Shown: one piece after another, positions 8,548 through 18,104 of the stretch | Position numbering within the stretch: position 1 is the stretch's first letter | How the letters are laid out: the number at the start of each line of letters is the position of its first letter | DNA from: Legionella oakridgensis ATCC 33761 = DSM 21215 | Lineage (GTDB): Bacteria; Pseudomonadota; Gammaproteobacteria; Legionellales; Legionellaceae | Assembly: GCF_000512355.1 (NCBI RefSeq) | Contig: NZ_CP004006.1 | Location: forward strand, 797,001-861,000 | Direction of reading: 5' to 3' | DNA length: 64,000 nucleotides | Made by a program: the position numbers and the translations under genes | Notes under the pieces: generated by a model | What the model was told of the DNA's origin: nothing | The model's database searches: none | Seen by the model: the letters and a program-made list of their open reading frames with translations, nothing else

Positions 8548-9851
8548 CTTTTGTAGGCTCTTTCCCATTTAAGGGGGCAGCTTTAATCACCCGCAGAGGA
8601 CCTTAACACGTACTCTATAATTTTCAAAATTTCTAAAACCATAAGCTCTTCGCTGAATGAGTTTCATTTTGCGATGAAAGCCTTCTGTTATTCCATTTGA
8701 CTTACTAAATCGCCACATTCTGGCCACTTCATCTTTCCAAGCCCAAAGTGTTTTACCTAATGATGCTAATGCTTTAAAACCACTTTGCTTTAACTCAGCC
8801 AACATTTCTAAGAAAGTAGGTATTACTTTACGGCACTCATGCTGTGTTAGCGCCCTTTTCATTAATAGTGAGTGCAGTTGTTGCTGAAATTGATATATAG
8901 CCTCTATTGCAGGATTTTCAGTGAAAAACGCATCTCTTTTGACTTTCTTCTCATCACTTAAGTTATCAGGTCTTGTTCTTAATAAGGCTAAGATACCTCT
9001 ATTGTTTTTAATTTCAGTGGAGAGTTCTCGACAGGTCATCATACACTGATGTTGAATTAAACGGATTACATGAAACCTATCAGCCACTATCATAGCATTA
9101 GGAAAGTACTTCTTTACTAAGGAACGGTATGTACTGCTCAAGTCCATACAAATCACTTTGACACGTTCTTTTCCAGGTAATTGCTGGAGATATTCTTTTA
9201 ATTCTTGCTCACGACGGCCACGAACCACATCAAATATCTTATGTTTTCTTAGGTCACAAAAAGTAGTTGCAAACCCTTCTTTCTTACTGAAAAAATGTTC
9301 ATCAATACCCAGTACCACAGGACATGGTTTATTGATTAATTCTCGATGTTGCTCTTCATAATGCCGCTGATACCAGCGCTCTATGGTCGCTTTTCCTTTC
9401 TTATAACGCTCTGATAAATCTTTTTGCGATACCCCGCGGCTATGCTCATGAAACACTGCAGCTTGAGCTCGCCAAGTAGCACGTTGATGTTTATTGATAC
9501 CGGGAAACTGTTGATTACCATAGCGACAACAAGTATGACAATAAAGCTTATACGCTTTAAACCTCAATACACTTCGACGATGCCCTATTAACTCATGGTG
9601 TACTGTTCTTACATACGATGATTTCTTGCGAACCTGCTTACTTTGGCAATGACTACACCGAGCTAATCGGTTATAAGTTACATCTAATAATAAGGGTTGA
9701 TACCCACTCACTTTTAATATGGAAAATCCAGGTAAATTTAGGATAAGATTGTTCTTAGGCACTTTAATCTCCTTTTGATCGCTAAATCAAGGACTTAGTC
9801 TAGACTAATTTGATTAAAGTGCCCCCTTAATTGGTGTAGAGCCCTTTTGTA
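8548..9851. mobile_element. Complete ISL3-family insertion sequence with target-site duplication
   Basis: The element proper is 8556-9843 (1288 bp). Its ends are imperfect inverted repeats: the left begins GGCTCTTTCCCATTTAAGGG at 8556, and the right, read inward on the minus strand, begins GGCTCTACACCAATTAAGGG from 9843. Both continue into GGGCA and CTTTAATC. Perfect direct repeats CTTTTGTA flank it at 8548-8555 and 9844-9851, the 8-bp duplication typical of ISL3 elements. It carries one intact transposase gene on the minus strand. Intact ends, intact gene and a perfect duplication suggest a recent insertion between two transporter genes. Confidence 0.95.
8587..9762 (-). CDS. ISL3-family transposase
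   Basis: A full-length 391-residue transposase. The N-terminus has the ISL3 zinc-ribbon pair CSHCQSKQ and LYCHTCCRYG. A helix-turn-helix (SQKDLSERYKKGKATIERWY) follows. The DDE catalytic region shows VLGIDEHFFSKKE, VICMDLSSTYRSLV, NAMIVADRFHVIRL and, near the end, SNGITEGFHRKMKLIQRRAYGFRNF with the catalytic glutamate. The gene fills nearly the whole element and ends 31 bases inside its left end. No frameshift is seen, so it may be active. Confidence 0.96.
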   Translation of the reverse strand: MPKNNLILNLPGFSILKVSGYQPLLLDVTYNRLARCSHCQSKQVRKKSSYVRTVHHELIGHRRSVLRFKAYKLYCHTCCRYGNQQFPGINKHQRATWRAQAAVFHEHSRGVSQKDLSERYKKGKATIERWYQRHYEEQHRELINKPCPVVLGIDEHFFSKKEGFATTFCDLRKHKIFDVVRGRREQELKEYLQQLPGKERVKVICMDLSSTYRSLVKKYFPNAMIVADRFHVIRLIQHQCMMTCRELSTEIKNNRGILALLRTRPDNLSDEKKVKRDAFFTENPAIEAIYQFQQQLHSLLMKRALTQHECRKVIPTFLEMLAELKQSGFKALASLGKTLWAWKDEVARMWRFSKSNGITEGFHRKMKLIQRRAYGFRNFENYRVRVKVLCG

Positions 9852-9922
9852 TAAAAATACCTGTTATTTATAACTTAACAGAGAATGCAATTATCCACAA
9901 AGATTCTGATTTAACTTCTCAT

Positions 9923-11197
9923 GTGAGTTTATTCATGCATCAACAAAAGTCATTATCTTCCATGCTGTCCTTATTTTTAGTGTTGTTTATTGATGGTATG
10001 GGATTGGGTTTATTATTCCCTATTCTGAATACAATTCTCATTGATCCACAAGCTGGTTTTTTGTCTCCCAACCTGAGCATGGGATTACGTGATTTTTTAT
10101 ATGGTCTGACCATCGGTGTATTCATGATTTGCTGGTTTTTCGGGGCGGCTATTTTAGGTGATTTGTCGGATAGTGTGGGACGTAAAAAATCATTAATGAT
10201 TTGCTTGGTAGGTTCTTTTTTGGGCTATTTTATTTCAGCCATTGCCATTTTGACTCATAGTTTTACGTTGCTACTGATAGGGCGCATCATCGCCGGTTTT
10301 ACCGCAGGCAGTCAGCCAATTGCCCAGGCGGCTATTGTTGATGTAAGCAGTGAAGAGCAAAAAGCACGCAATATCGGGTTAATTTTGTTGTCCGTGTCAT
10401 TGGGTTTTGTATTCGGACCAATTTTTGGTGGTTTATTATCTAATGAACGGCTGGTTTCCTGGTTTTCCTTTGAAACGCCAATGTACTTTGCTGCAGGGCT
10501 GTCTTTATTTAATGCGATATTCTTGCATCTCACCTTCCGGGAAACGTTTGTTAAAGCCCACGATAAAATCCAGGTACGCTGGCATCATGCGGTAAATATT
10601 TTTATTTCAGCGTTTAAACAAGCTTCTATTAAAAAATATTCGGTGGTTTTGTTAATTATGATATTTGGATGGTCCAATTATTTTTCATTTATTTCACTTT
10701 ACTTATTACAAACGTATCAATATTCGGCTTTGGAAAATTCTTTCTTTCTCGCTGTTATGGGAATAGGTTTTAGTATCGGTTGCGGTTATCTTGTCAATGT
10801 TTGCACGCGACATTTTTCTTTGGATGGTACTGTCATCAGTGGACTGCTGGTGACTGCATCACTTGTCATGATGACACTCCTTGGTAAACAGCAATGGGTT
10901 GCGTGGGTGGCTACTTTATTGATAGGCATGAGTCTTTCTGTTGCCTATTCGGTGTTATTGACCATTTTTTCTAATCAGGTGAATGACGATCAACAAGGGT
11001 GGGTGATGGGAGTGACGGGTTCAATCATGGCGCTTTGTTTTGGCTTAACATCGATCTTTACAGGCATCATTGCCCACGTAGGGGCAGTATTGCCCATGCT
11101 TCTAGCTGCTTTGGGCCTGGGTGGAAGTGCCACGCTTCTCTTTTTGTTCAAGAGGGGGGATTTTCAACGCAGCAGAAAAGAAATGTTGCAGCCTTGA
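9923..11197 (+). CDS. MFS transporter, 12-helix drug-efflux type
   Basis: About 424 residues from GTG 9923, or 420 from ATG 9935. FIDGMGLGLLFPIL in helix 1 and the loop 2-3 motif GDLSDSVGRKKSLM are typical of DHA1-type proton-coupled exporters. RIIAGFTAGSQPIAQAAIVD in helix 4 and SLGFVFGPIFGGLLS in helix 5 (antiporter motif C) support export. The second half carries the expected six helices. The substrate cannot be told. The N-terminal start is uncertain because neither candidate has a strong ribosome site. It lies just after the insertion sequence, which may have altered its upstream region. Confidence 0.88.
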   Translation: MSLFMHQQKSLSSMLSLFLVLFIDGMGLGLLFPILNTILIDPQAGFLSPNLSMGLRDFLYGLTIGVFMICWFFGAAILGDLSDSVGRKKSLMICLVGSFLGYFISAIAILTHSFTLLLIGRIIAGFTAGSQPIAQAAIVDVSSEEQKARNIGLILLSVSLGFVFGPIFGGLLSNERLVSWFSFETPMYFAAGLSLFNAIFLHLTFRETFVKAHDKIQVRWHHAVNIFISAFKQASIKKYSVVLLIMIFGWSNYFSFISLYLLQTYQYSALENSFFLAVMGIGFSIGCGYLVNVCTRHFSLDGTVISGLLVTASLVMMTLLGKQQWVAWVATLLIGMSLSVAYSVLLTIFSNQVNDDQQGWVMGVTGSIMALCFGLTSIFTGIIAHVGAVLPMLLAALGLGGSATLLFLFKRGDFQRSRKEMLQP

Positions 11198-11209
11198 CCA
11201 CGATTGCCT

Positions 11210-13297
11210 TTATGGAAATATAAAGGAACTGCGTGCCAGTTGATTTAGTGCATTGGTATAGGCGAGTAAATTCAGGCTTCGACCGTCGGTTTGCTCGTTG
11301 TGAAGTAAGATATTTTCTATTTCTTTAAGCTGGTTTTCTAATTGCTGGAGAATATGCTCTTTATTGCTGCGGTTGGTTTCTTCATAGAGCTGTTTAACCA
11401 ACGATTCATAATCTCTAAGATCGATGTTTAAGATTTTCCCAGTCGAATGCGCTTCCATTTGATTGATGGCGGTGTCTATATGCATGATGATGGCCTGGAT
11501 AAAAACCAGCATCGTAAACTGTTCTTTAAGAGGTTCAAGAAGTGCTTGTTTTTTTTGCTTAAACGTTCATGACTAAGTAATTCAAATAAGCTGCGGCAAA
11601 CCCAAAATAAAGTGGTCGGGTCGTGAAGTATCTTGTTCTCAGTGGGAGGCATAAGAATTTGTTGTGAATTGTAAAGCAGCAAACGGGTTAATTTTTTTAA
11701 ACGCCCTTGCAACATGGTCAAGGCATCCGTACGCCATACGCTGTTGGCCACGATAAAACTGGCAATGATTCCTATGACGATGCCACCGAGGCGTTCTAAT
11801 GGGGGATCGAGGTAGATTGGGGGACCGCCACCCTGCGCAATGGTAATGACCAAGGCAATATTGGCTTGTAAACCAATGTAAGCGTGTTTTATATATTTGA
11901 ATGAAAAATAACTGAACCCCCATATCAGAAAAAACAACAGAATAATAAAGTCGTAGAGATTCATTGCTGTCATGGCCAAGATAGTCAGAGCGGTTCCCCC
12001 ACCTAACAAGCAGCCAAGCAGCCGGTGAAGGCTGACGTTTTTCATTTCAAAAATATTTTTTCGGATCGAAATGACAATACTGCTGATGATTCCATTTAGC
12101 CCACCAGGCCATTGACTCATTAACCATATTAATAGCGCTAATGTGACAGACAGGCCTGCTTTGATGCTGTGTTTTATAACATCAGGATCCATTTGCAATC
12201 GTTTAATTCGATCGTGTATTTTGATTTTGGAAACGCGGATGGTCTGTTGGTCTATCAGTAAGGTGTGCAAATAGCTTAAAACCGTAGAGATTTGTTGAAA
12301 AAAATGGCGAATCTGATAGTAATATTTAATATCATTTTGCAGTGCTGAACGGTGGTTTAGAAAAGCAGCATCCAGTGTTTCAATACTTTGGGGGGTTAGT
12401 AGCAAAGAGTTTGAGCGTTGCTTGCTAAAAAATGCGGTTTTTAACGTGTTTAAATCCTGGTGCAGAGCATTCAATACGGCTTCAATTGGTAGTTGATGAC
12501 ATAGGGCAGCGTAATGTCTTGGCTCATTGCGATGTGAATAGATGAAGTAGTTCAGATGGCGTGCAAGATCGCGCAATAAATCAATTAAAGCGCGTCGTTT
12601 ATCGAGCAGTGTTCTAGTCATTCCGGCTTCATGACGCATAAAATTAATCATGCCATCGGTTTTATTTAAGTCTTTTTTGAGTGCCAAATTGGTTGCGGAA
12701 ATAGAAGTCAGCGCCAAGGAGTTATCGTATAGAAGTTGTTTTAGCTGCTCTAGTTCTTGCTCAAAGCGATTGAAAATCACGGCAATTTGCTGCGTGAAAT
12801 ATTCGTGAATATAATTAGGAAAGAATAAATAAGCGCTGAGCGCTGCAACGACGACGCCTAATATGATCTCTGATGAACGCCAAATGGCAATATAAAAGGC
12901 GTTACCAGGATTAGTTGCTAATTGAGACAGGATAATAAAAGCGGTGAGGCCAAACAACAAGAACGCATAGGCATAGCGACTAAGGTTAAAATAATAAACT
13001 GAAAAAATACCAGTAAAAACAGGTTAACAAATATAATAAAAAGCTGTTTGCAATAAACGCAGCAAAGTAAAATCCAAATAAAGCCCCGGCTATTGTTCCT
13101 GCAACGCGCATTAGCGCTTTATCAATAATGCTGCCCACATACAAATTGGAAACGATGACAACGGTCATTCCTGCCCAATAAGGCGTATCCAGATGTAGTT
13201 TGAAAGCAATTAATACGGCTGCCAGTGCGCCTAATGAGGTGCGTAGAGCTGCCCTGTTTTCGACCGTTTTTGGCAGGATGAATTTAAAGTATTTCAT
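11210..13297 (-). CDS. FUSC/YccC-family aromatic-acid or polymer exporter (frameshifts as read)
   Basis: Three open frames in series make one protein of about 696 residues. The first holds N-terminal helices (LRTSLGALAAVLIAF, YWAGMTVVIVSNLYVG). The second holds the remaining helices, a long coiled central soluble part, and a second membrane bundle (KAGLSVTLALLIWL, NGIISSIVISIRKN). The third is the C-terminal soluble tail. Adding one base to each of the A-runs 13015-13019 and 13002-13007 joins frames 1 and 2 (LTCFLLVFFSVYYFNLSRYAYAF after repair). Adding one T to the run at 11549-11556 joins 2 and 3. AaeB/YccC relatives pump aromatic acids with a membrane-fusion partner, here the gene just upstream. 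Confidence 0.87.
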
Positions 13298-13299
13298 GA

Positions 13300-14295
13300 T
13301 TATCGATAGGTGGTGGTGGCAGCATTGGCTCCAATGCGCAAAGGATATTGTTCATCGAGGTCATCGAAGAAAATTCTTACGGGGAAACGCTGTGCTATTT
13401 TAATCCAGTCTTCCGTCGCTTCCATATAAGTCAGGGTAGACGGTGCGACTTCTCCAGCTTGGACGCGGTTAATTCCCCATCCAATACTTTCTACATGGCC
13501 ATGGAATGTTTTTCCAGGATACATATCCAGCGTAATTTTAGCCTTATCACCAGGTTTAATAAGACGAATGGCTGTTTCGCGATAGCGACTGACGACCCAC
13601 CAATATTTGGTTTCTACCAGGGCAAATAATCCTTGCCCTTTCTTGATGTATTGACCATGACGCAAATTGAAGTTTGTAATGTAACCGTCTTCCGGGGCAT
13701 ACAAGATGGTGTGATGGTATAGATATTGGGCTTTGGCGTAGGTTGCTTTGGCTGCTAATACTTCGTTGATGTCCAAATTTTCCTGAGCAATTTTTAATTC
13801 TTGGGCTGCAGCCATGACGATGGCCGTTTGTTCCTGCATTTTGGCTTGGATGTCCAGAAGTTTTATTTCAGCAAGATCTCCTTTACTCTGTAATTTTTGG
13901 TAACGTTTGACGTGATCTTCACTTAAGCGCAGCATTACTTGACTTTGCTTGAATCGTTCTTCTGCCACTTTAATGGCAAATTTGTCATTTTCATATTTGG
14001 TTTTGGCGATGTTCAAATCGGCTTTGGCTTTTTGCATAGCATACAAGTAAGGGCGAGGATCGATTTCCAGTAATTTTTGACCTTTTTTAACGGTTTGATT
14101 GTCTTTGATGTAAATATTGCTGATTGGGCCTGAAACCAATGCGGCCATATTAACGATATGGGCAGACACATAGGCGTCGTCGGTGTGAGTATCGTAATAT
14201 GCGAAATAACGATAAGCAAGAAATGCCATAGCAATGATCACAAGAGAAATAATTTGAGGCCAATATCTAAAGGCAAGGAGTTTCGAACGGTCCAT
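13300..14295 (-). CDS. HlyD/EmrA-type membrane-fusion (periplasmic adaptor) protein
   Basis: A 331-residue adaptor with one N-terminal membrane helix (IISLVIIAMAFLAYRYF), then the lipoyl/barrel signature DDAYVSAHIVNMAALVSGPI, and KGQKLLEIDPRPY. A helical hairpin (about residues 85-175) precedes the second half-lipoyl (TILYAPEDGYITNFNLRHGQ). The beta-barrel holds KPGDKAKITLDMYPGKTFHG. ATG 14295 (MDRSK) is chosen over TTG 14316. Two bases separate it from the FUSC gene downstream. The pair resembles AaeA-AaeB efflux systems, with an outer-membrane channel supplied elsewhere. Confidence 0.9.
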   Translation of the reverse strand: MDRSKLLAFRYWPQIISLVIIAMAFLAYRYFAYYDTHTDDAYVSAHIVNMAALVSGPISNIYIKDNQTVKKGQKLLEIDPRPYLYAMQKAKADLNIAKTKYENDKFAIKVAEERFKQSQVMLRLSEDHVKRYQKLQSKGDLAEIKLLDIQAKMQEQTAIVMAAAQELKIAQENLDINEVLAAKATYAKAQYLYHHTILYAPEDGYITNFNLRHGQYIKKGQGLFALVETKYWWVVSRYRETAIRLIKPGDKAKITLDMYPGKTFHGHVESIGWGINRVQAGEVAPSTLTYMEATEDWIKIAQRFPVRIFFDDLDEQYPLRIGANAATTTYR

Positions 14296-14459
14296 TTCGA
14301 CGGCCCTGTAATGCAAGTAACTATTTGGAATGATTGTTAATTTTTTATAACAGACCTGATAAATAAAAACAATGACTTCTCAATCATTAGTAAGCCGCCA
14401 TAACGACAAATAGACCGAACTGATGTACAATTTATGACTCAATCTATTCTGGAGATTCC

Positions 14460-15377
14460 ATGGTTGTTTCTTTTTCCTCTGCAACGCATGATTTTCAAAC
14501 CATCCTTGATTTTTTACGGTTTGGTTTGTCTAGGGCTCATGCGGAAGCGTTATATTATGGGCATGGGACCGATAATGCTTGGGATGATATGCATGCTTTA
14601 GTGCTTGGCAGTTTGTCATTGCCTTTTGATGTGGATCGCATGCTGTTGCAAGCGAGATTGACCAATGAGGAAAAAGCAATGTTATGCCGGCAGCTGGAAC
14701 GGCGGATTACCGAGCGTGTACCAGTGCCTTATTTAACACATAAAGCCTATTTTTGCGATTTGGAATTTTATGTGGATGAACGGGTTCTTATTCCTCGCTC
14801 TCCAATTGCTGAATTGATTCGTTATCAGTTTTCTCCGTGGGTTACAGAGGAAAAAGTAGTGCGAATTCTTGATTTATGTACTGGAAGCGGATGCATTGCC
14901 ATTGCCTGTTGCTATGCATTTCCAGATGCTTTAGTCGATGCGGTGGATATTTCTTCCGACGCTTTGGATGTAGCGAAGATTAATTGTGAACGCCATGGCG
15001 TTCAGGATATTTTGACGTTGATTCAATCGGATTGCTTTGAAAATGTGCCCTATGAAACGTATGATTTAATTGTAAGCAATCCTCCCTACGTAGGCCATGA
15101 AGAAATGGAGACGTTACCTGCTGAATATCGACATGAACCAACACTGGCATTGGAAACAGAAAATAATGGTTTGGCAATTGTTGAAAAAATTCTTCGTCAC
15201 GCGCATGCTTATTTAAGTGATCAGGGTATTTTGGTGGTGGAAGTAGGTAATAGCGAGGAAGCATTAATTGCTGCCTATCCTGATGTTCCTTTCACTTGGC
15301 TTGAATTCGAACGGGGCGGGCAAGGGGTTTTTTTACTGACGAAAGAGCAATTAACAGAGCATTTTGCAACCGTATGA
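14460..15377 (+). CDS. prmB: 50S ribosomal protein L3 N5-glutamine methyltransferase
   Basis: A 305-residue SAM-dependent methyltransferase. The SAM site is [20 protein letters not shown], and the catalytic NPPY motif is in [32 protein letters not shown] after NPPY and the N-terminal region with LPFDVDR and [18 protein letters not shown] are characteristic of PrmB rather than PrmC (HemK). It methylates a glutamine of ribosomal protein L3. The stop codon overlaps the aroC start (ATGA), as in many gammaproteobacteria where prmB and aroC are adjacent. Confidence 0.95.
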   Translation: MVVSFSSATHDFQTILDFLRFGLSRAHAEALYYGHGTDNAWDDMHALVLGSLSLPFDVDRMLLQARLTNEEKAMLCRQLERRITERVPVPYLTHKAYFCDLEFYVDERVLIPRSPIAELIRYQFSPWVTEEKVVRILDLCTGSGCIAIACCYAFPDALVDAVDISSDALDVAKINCERHGVQDILTLIQSDCFENVPYETYDLIVSNPPYVGHEEMETLPAEYRHEPTLALETENNGLAIVEKILRHAHAYLSDQGILVVEVGNSEEALIAAYPDVPFTWLEFERGGQGVFLLTKEQLTEHFATV

Positions 15378-16434
15378 GTGGAAATACATTTGGAAAATTG
15401 TTTACTGTAACCACATTTGGTGAAAGCCACGGCCCAGCTATTGGTTGTATTGTAGACGGTTGTCCACCTAACTTTCCCCTTGAAGAAACCGATATTCAGC
15501 CGTTTTTAGATAAACGCAAACCAGGACAATCCAAGTACACCACGCAACGACGTGAAGACGATCGGGTTGAAATTCTTTCGGGAGTATTTAAAGGGCGAAC
15601 CACGGGTACTCCAATTGCTTTATTAATTCATAATCAGGATCAGCGCAGTCGCGATTATGAAAACATCAAACACGTGTTCCGTCCTGGACACGCTGATTTT
15701 ACCTATCATAAAAAATACGGTCACCGTGATTATCGCGGCGGAGGTCGGGCTTCGGCACGTGAAACAGCTGCACGCGTGGCGGCCGGGGCTATCGCCCGTC
15801 TTTATTTAAAGCATCATTTAAATTTGGACATTGTAGGATATCTGCAGCAAATGGGAGCCATTTCTCTTAAATTTGAGGAACAAACCGCCATTAATAACAA
15901 TCCTTTTTTTGTCCTAATCAACATCAGGTAGCCGAATTGGCGGCTTATATCGATCATTTGCGACGTTTGGGTGATTCGGTGGGTGCACGTATTACGATCT
16001 TGGCGTCTGGAGTACCGGTTGGTCTTGGTGATCCCGTGTTTGACAAATTGGATGCCACTTTGGCTTATGCCATGATGTCTATTAATGCAGTTAAGGGGGT
16101 TGAAATCGGTGCGGGTTTTAATGCGGTGACTCAATTAGGAAGTGAGCATCGTGACGAGATGTCTCGCCAGGGTTTTTTAAGCAATCATGCAGGTGGGATT
16201 CTCGGCGGTATTTCTACAGGACAACTATTAAAAGTCAGCATTGCACTAAAACCAACGTCCAGTATTGTCAAACCAGGAAAGACAATCACTGTGGACGGTG
16301 AAGAAACGGAAGTAATTACCAAGGGGCGACATGATCCGTGTGTTGGTATCCGTGCAGTGCCGATTGCTGAAGCAATGATGGCATTAGTACTGATGGATCA
16401 TTTTTTAAGACATAAAGCTCAGAATATGGAATAA
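15374..16434 (+). CDS. aroC: Chorismate synthase (frameshift mid-gene as read)
   Basis: Converts 5-enolpyruvylshikimate-3-phosphate to chorismate using reduced FMN, the last shikimate step. The first frame (15374-15931) has the family signatures [16 protein letters not shown] and [20 protein letters not shown] with [15 protein letters not shown]. The second frame (from about 15910) has [15 protein letters not shown] and the C-terminal [17 protein letters not shown]. The T-run at 15904-15910 has seven bases; with eight the two frames join as [19 protein letters not shown], giving about 353 residues, the normal length. It is coupled to prmB by a 4-base overlap and followed by asd. Confidence 0.95.
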
Positions 16435-16535
16435 AAAAAGCACGTAAATTAACCGAGTATGTAATTTTTTCCAGTATAGAGTTGTTGCATAAGGCTGGAA
16501 CGTTTATATGAAAAAGAATTTGAATGAGGGCCATG

Positions 16536-17558
16536 ATGAGTAGAAAATTAAACATAGCGGTGGTTGGTGCAACCGGTGCAGTGGGCGAAACACTGCTTGC
16601 GGTTTTGCAAGAGCGTCGTTTCCCTGTGGCTAATCTTTATCCTTTGGCCAGTGCACGTTCTGTTGGCAAAACGGTGGAGTATGAGGGGCAAGTGCTGGAT
16701 GTAGAAGATTTGGCCAATTTTGATTTTACAGACGCGGACATTGCTTTATTTTCAGCAGGCAGCTCTGTATCGAAAGAATATGCACCGATTGCCGCTGCTG
16801 CCGGCTGTGTGGTCGTGGATAATACCTCATGCTTTCGTTATGATGACGATATCCCACTGGTTGTGCCTGAAGTCAATGCTCACCGTATTGCAGAATATAC
16901 TCACCGTGGCATTATTGCCAATCCAAATTGTTCAACCATTCAAATGGTGGTGGCGTTAAAACCGTTGCATGATGCAGTTGGTATAGCCCGTATTAATGTG
17001 GCTACTTATCAAGCTGTTTCTGGTACGGGTAAAAAGGCCATTCATGAGTTGACAACGCAGCTTGGCGAATTATTAAATGGTCGACCCATCAAACCATCGG
17101 TTTATCCACAACAAATTGCGTTTAATGTTTTACCTCATATTGATGAATTCCAGGATAATGGTTATACCCGTGAAGAAATGAAAATGGTTTGGGAAACACG
17201 GAAAATTCTGGAGGATGATAGCATACTCGTCAATCCAACGACGGTTCGTGTGCCGGTTTTATATGGTCATTCGGAAGCTATCCATCTTGAGTTAAAGTCA
17301 CCTTTGAGTGCTGAAGACGCTCGCCAACTGCTTGCAAATGCTCCTGGTGTCAAAGTGGTGGATAATCCAGCCAAATTGCAATATCCAACGCCAATGAAGC
17401 ATGCTGCTGGCCATGATGAGGTGTTTGTTGGTCGTATTCGTCAAGATATATCCCATCCCAATGGTTTAAATTTATGGGTTGTGGCGGACAATATTCGTAA
17501 AGGTGCTGCGACGAATGCAGTGCAAATAGCAGAAATTCTGCAACAAGAATATTTATGA
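16536..17558 (+). CDS. asd: Aspartate-semialdehyde dehydrogenase
   Basis: A 340-residue NADP-dependent enzyme producing aspartate semialdehyde for lysine, diaminopimelate, threonine and methionine. VVGATGAVGETLLAVL is the N-terminal dinucleotide fold. FSAGSSVSKEYAP and VVDNTSCFRYDDDIPLVVPE follow. The catalytic cysteine is in ANPNCSTIQMVVAL, and the substrate-binding part includes HSEAIHLELK. The protein is of the shorter Gram-positive-like type that many bacteria carry. GAGGG at 16526-16530 places the start at ATG 16536 (or 16533). Two unknown or effector-type genes follow closely. Confidence 0.95.
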   Translation: MSRKLNIAVVGATGAVGETLLAVLQERRFPVANLYPLASARSVGKTVEYEGQVLDVEDLANFDFTDADIALFSAGSSVSKEYAPIAAAAGCVVVDNTSCFRYDDDIPLVVPEVNAHRIAEYTHRGIIANPNCSTIQMVVALKPLHDAVGIARINVATYQAVSGTGKKAIHELTTQLGELLNGRPIKPSVYPQQIAFNVLPHIDEFQDNGYTREEMKMVWETRKILEDDSILVNPTTVRVPVLYGHSEAIHLELKSPLSAEDARQLLANAPGVKVVDNPAKLQYPTPMKHAAGHDEVFVGRIRQDISHPNGLNLWVVADNIRKGAATNAVQIAEILQQEYL

Positions 17559-17573
17559 TTTATAATTGGAGTT

Positions 17574-18104
17574 ATGAATAGGCGAAAACGATCGAAGCAA
17601 TTAGAAGAATCTTCCTCCTTGAAAAAGCCGCGGTTTAATGAAACCTGGCCAGATGATTCTGATCAATCCGGCGATTCAGGCCAATCAGAAGATACTGGAG
17701 GTTCAAGCGGTTCTGGTGGTGGGTACCGGCGCCGTGGTAAAGAGCGGCCTGATGCGGGTTCTACGTCTTATCTGGTTGATGAAACTCGGGTTATGGAGCG
17801 CGAGCGCCGTTTGCAAGAACAACAAGGCCATCGCCATCTTGCCCGGGTGCATGCCCGCGAGCATCATGATGAGGAGCAACAAGTTGCGCCAGAAGGAGAA
17901 TTGCAAAACTCCATCATGCAAAACCCATGGTTGGATAACCAGCGGTTTGATGGTGTCGATCCAAATTTAAACCCAGAGCCGCCCCTGAATACAGAAGCAC
18001 GTCGTGAATATGATAATCAGCGGCGTGAACAGGAAATGGAAAAACAATTGCGTTTGGGTAACATGCCTAGATTTACCAACACACCTAAGCCTCAAGGCCC
18101 CTAA
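17574..18104 (+). CDS. Hydrophilic, low-complexity protein of unknown function upstream of ankH
   Basis: 176 residues with no recognisable domain. The N-terminus is basic (MNRRKRSKQLEESSSLKKPR), then Ser/Gly/Asp-rich (about 28-55), then Arg/Glu/Gln/His-rich (about 75-110), ending in an Asn/Pro-rich tail. No signal peptide or membrane segment is seen; most of it should be disordered. GGAG at 17567-17570 gives a clear start, 15 bases after asd. Its TAA is immediately followed by the ankH ATG with no gap, so the two are translationally coupled. A role as accessory or second effector is only a guess from position. Confidence 0.8.
   Translation: MNRRKRSKQLEESSSLKKPRFNETWPDDSDQSGDSGQSEDTGGSSGSGGGYRRRGKERPDAGSTSYLVDETRVMERERRLQEQQGHRHLARVHAREHHDEEQQVAPEGELQNSIMQNPWLDNQRFDGVDPNLNPEPPLNTEARREYDNQRREQEMEKQLRLGNMPRFTNTPKPQGP

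Noticed and set aside
8548..11197. Genomic island around the insertion sequence
   Set aside because: Only one insertion sequence is seen, with no integrase, tRNA-end duplication or clear change of composition in the flanking genes.
12986..13297. Separate small membrane protein gene
   Set aside because: It is the N-terminal part of the FUSC exporter, cut off by homopolymer frameshifts.
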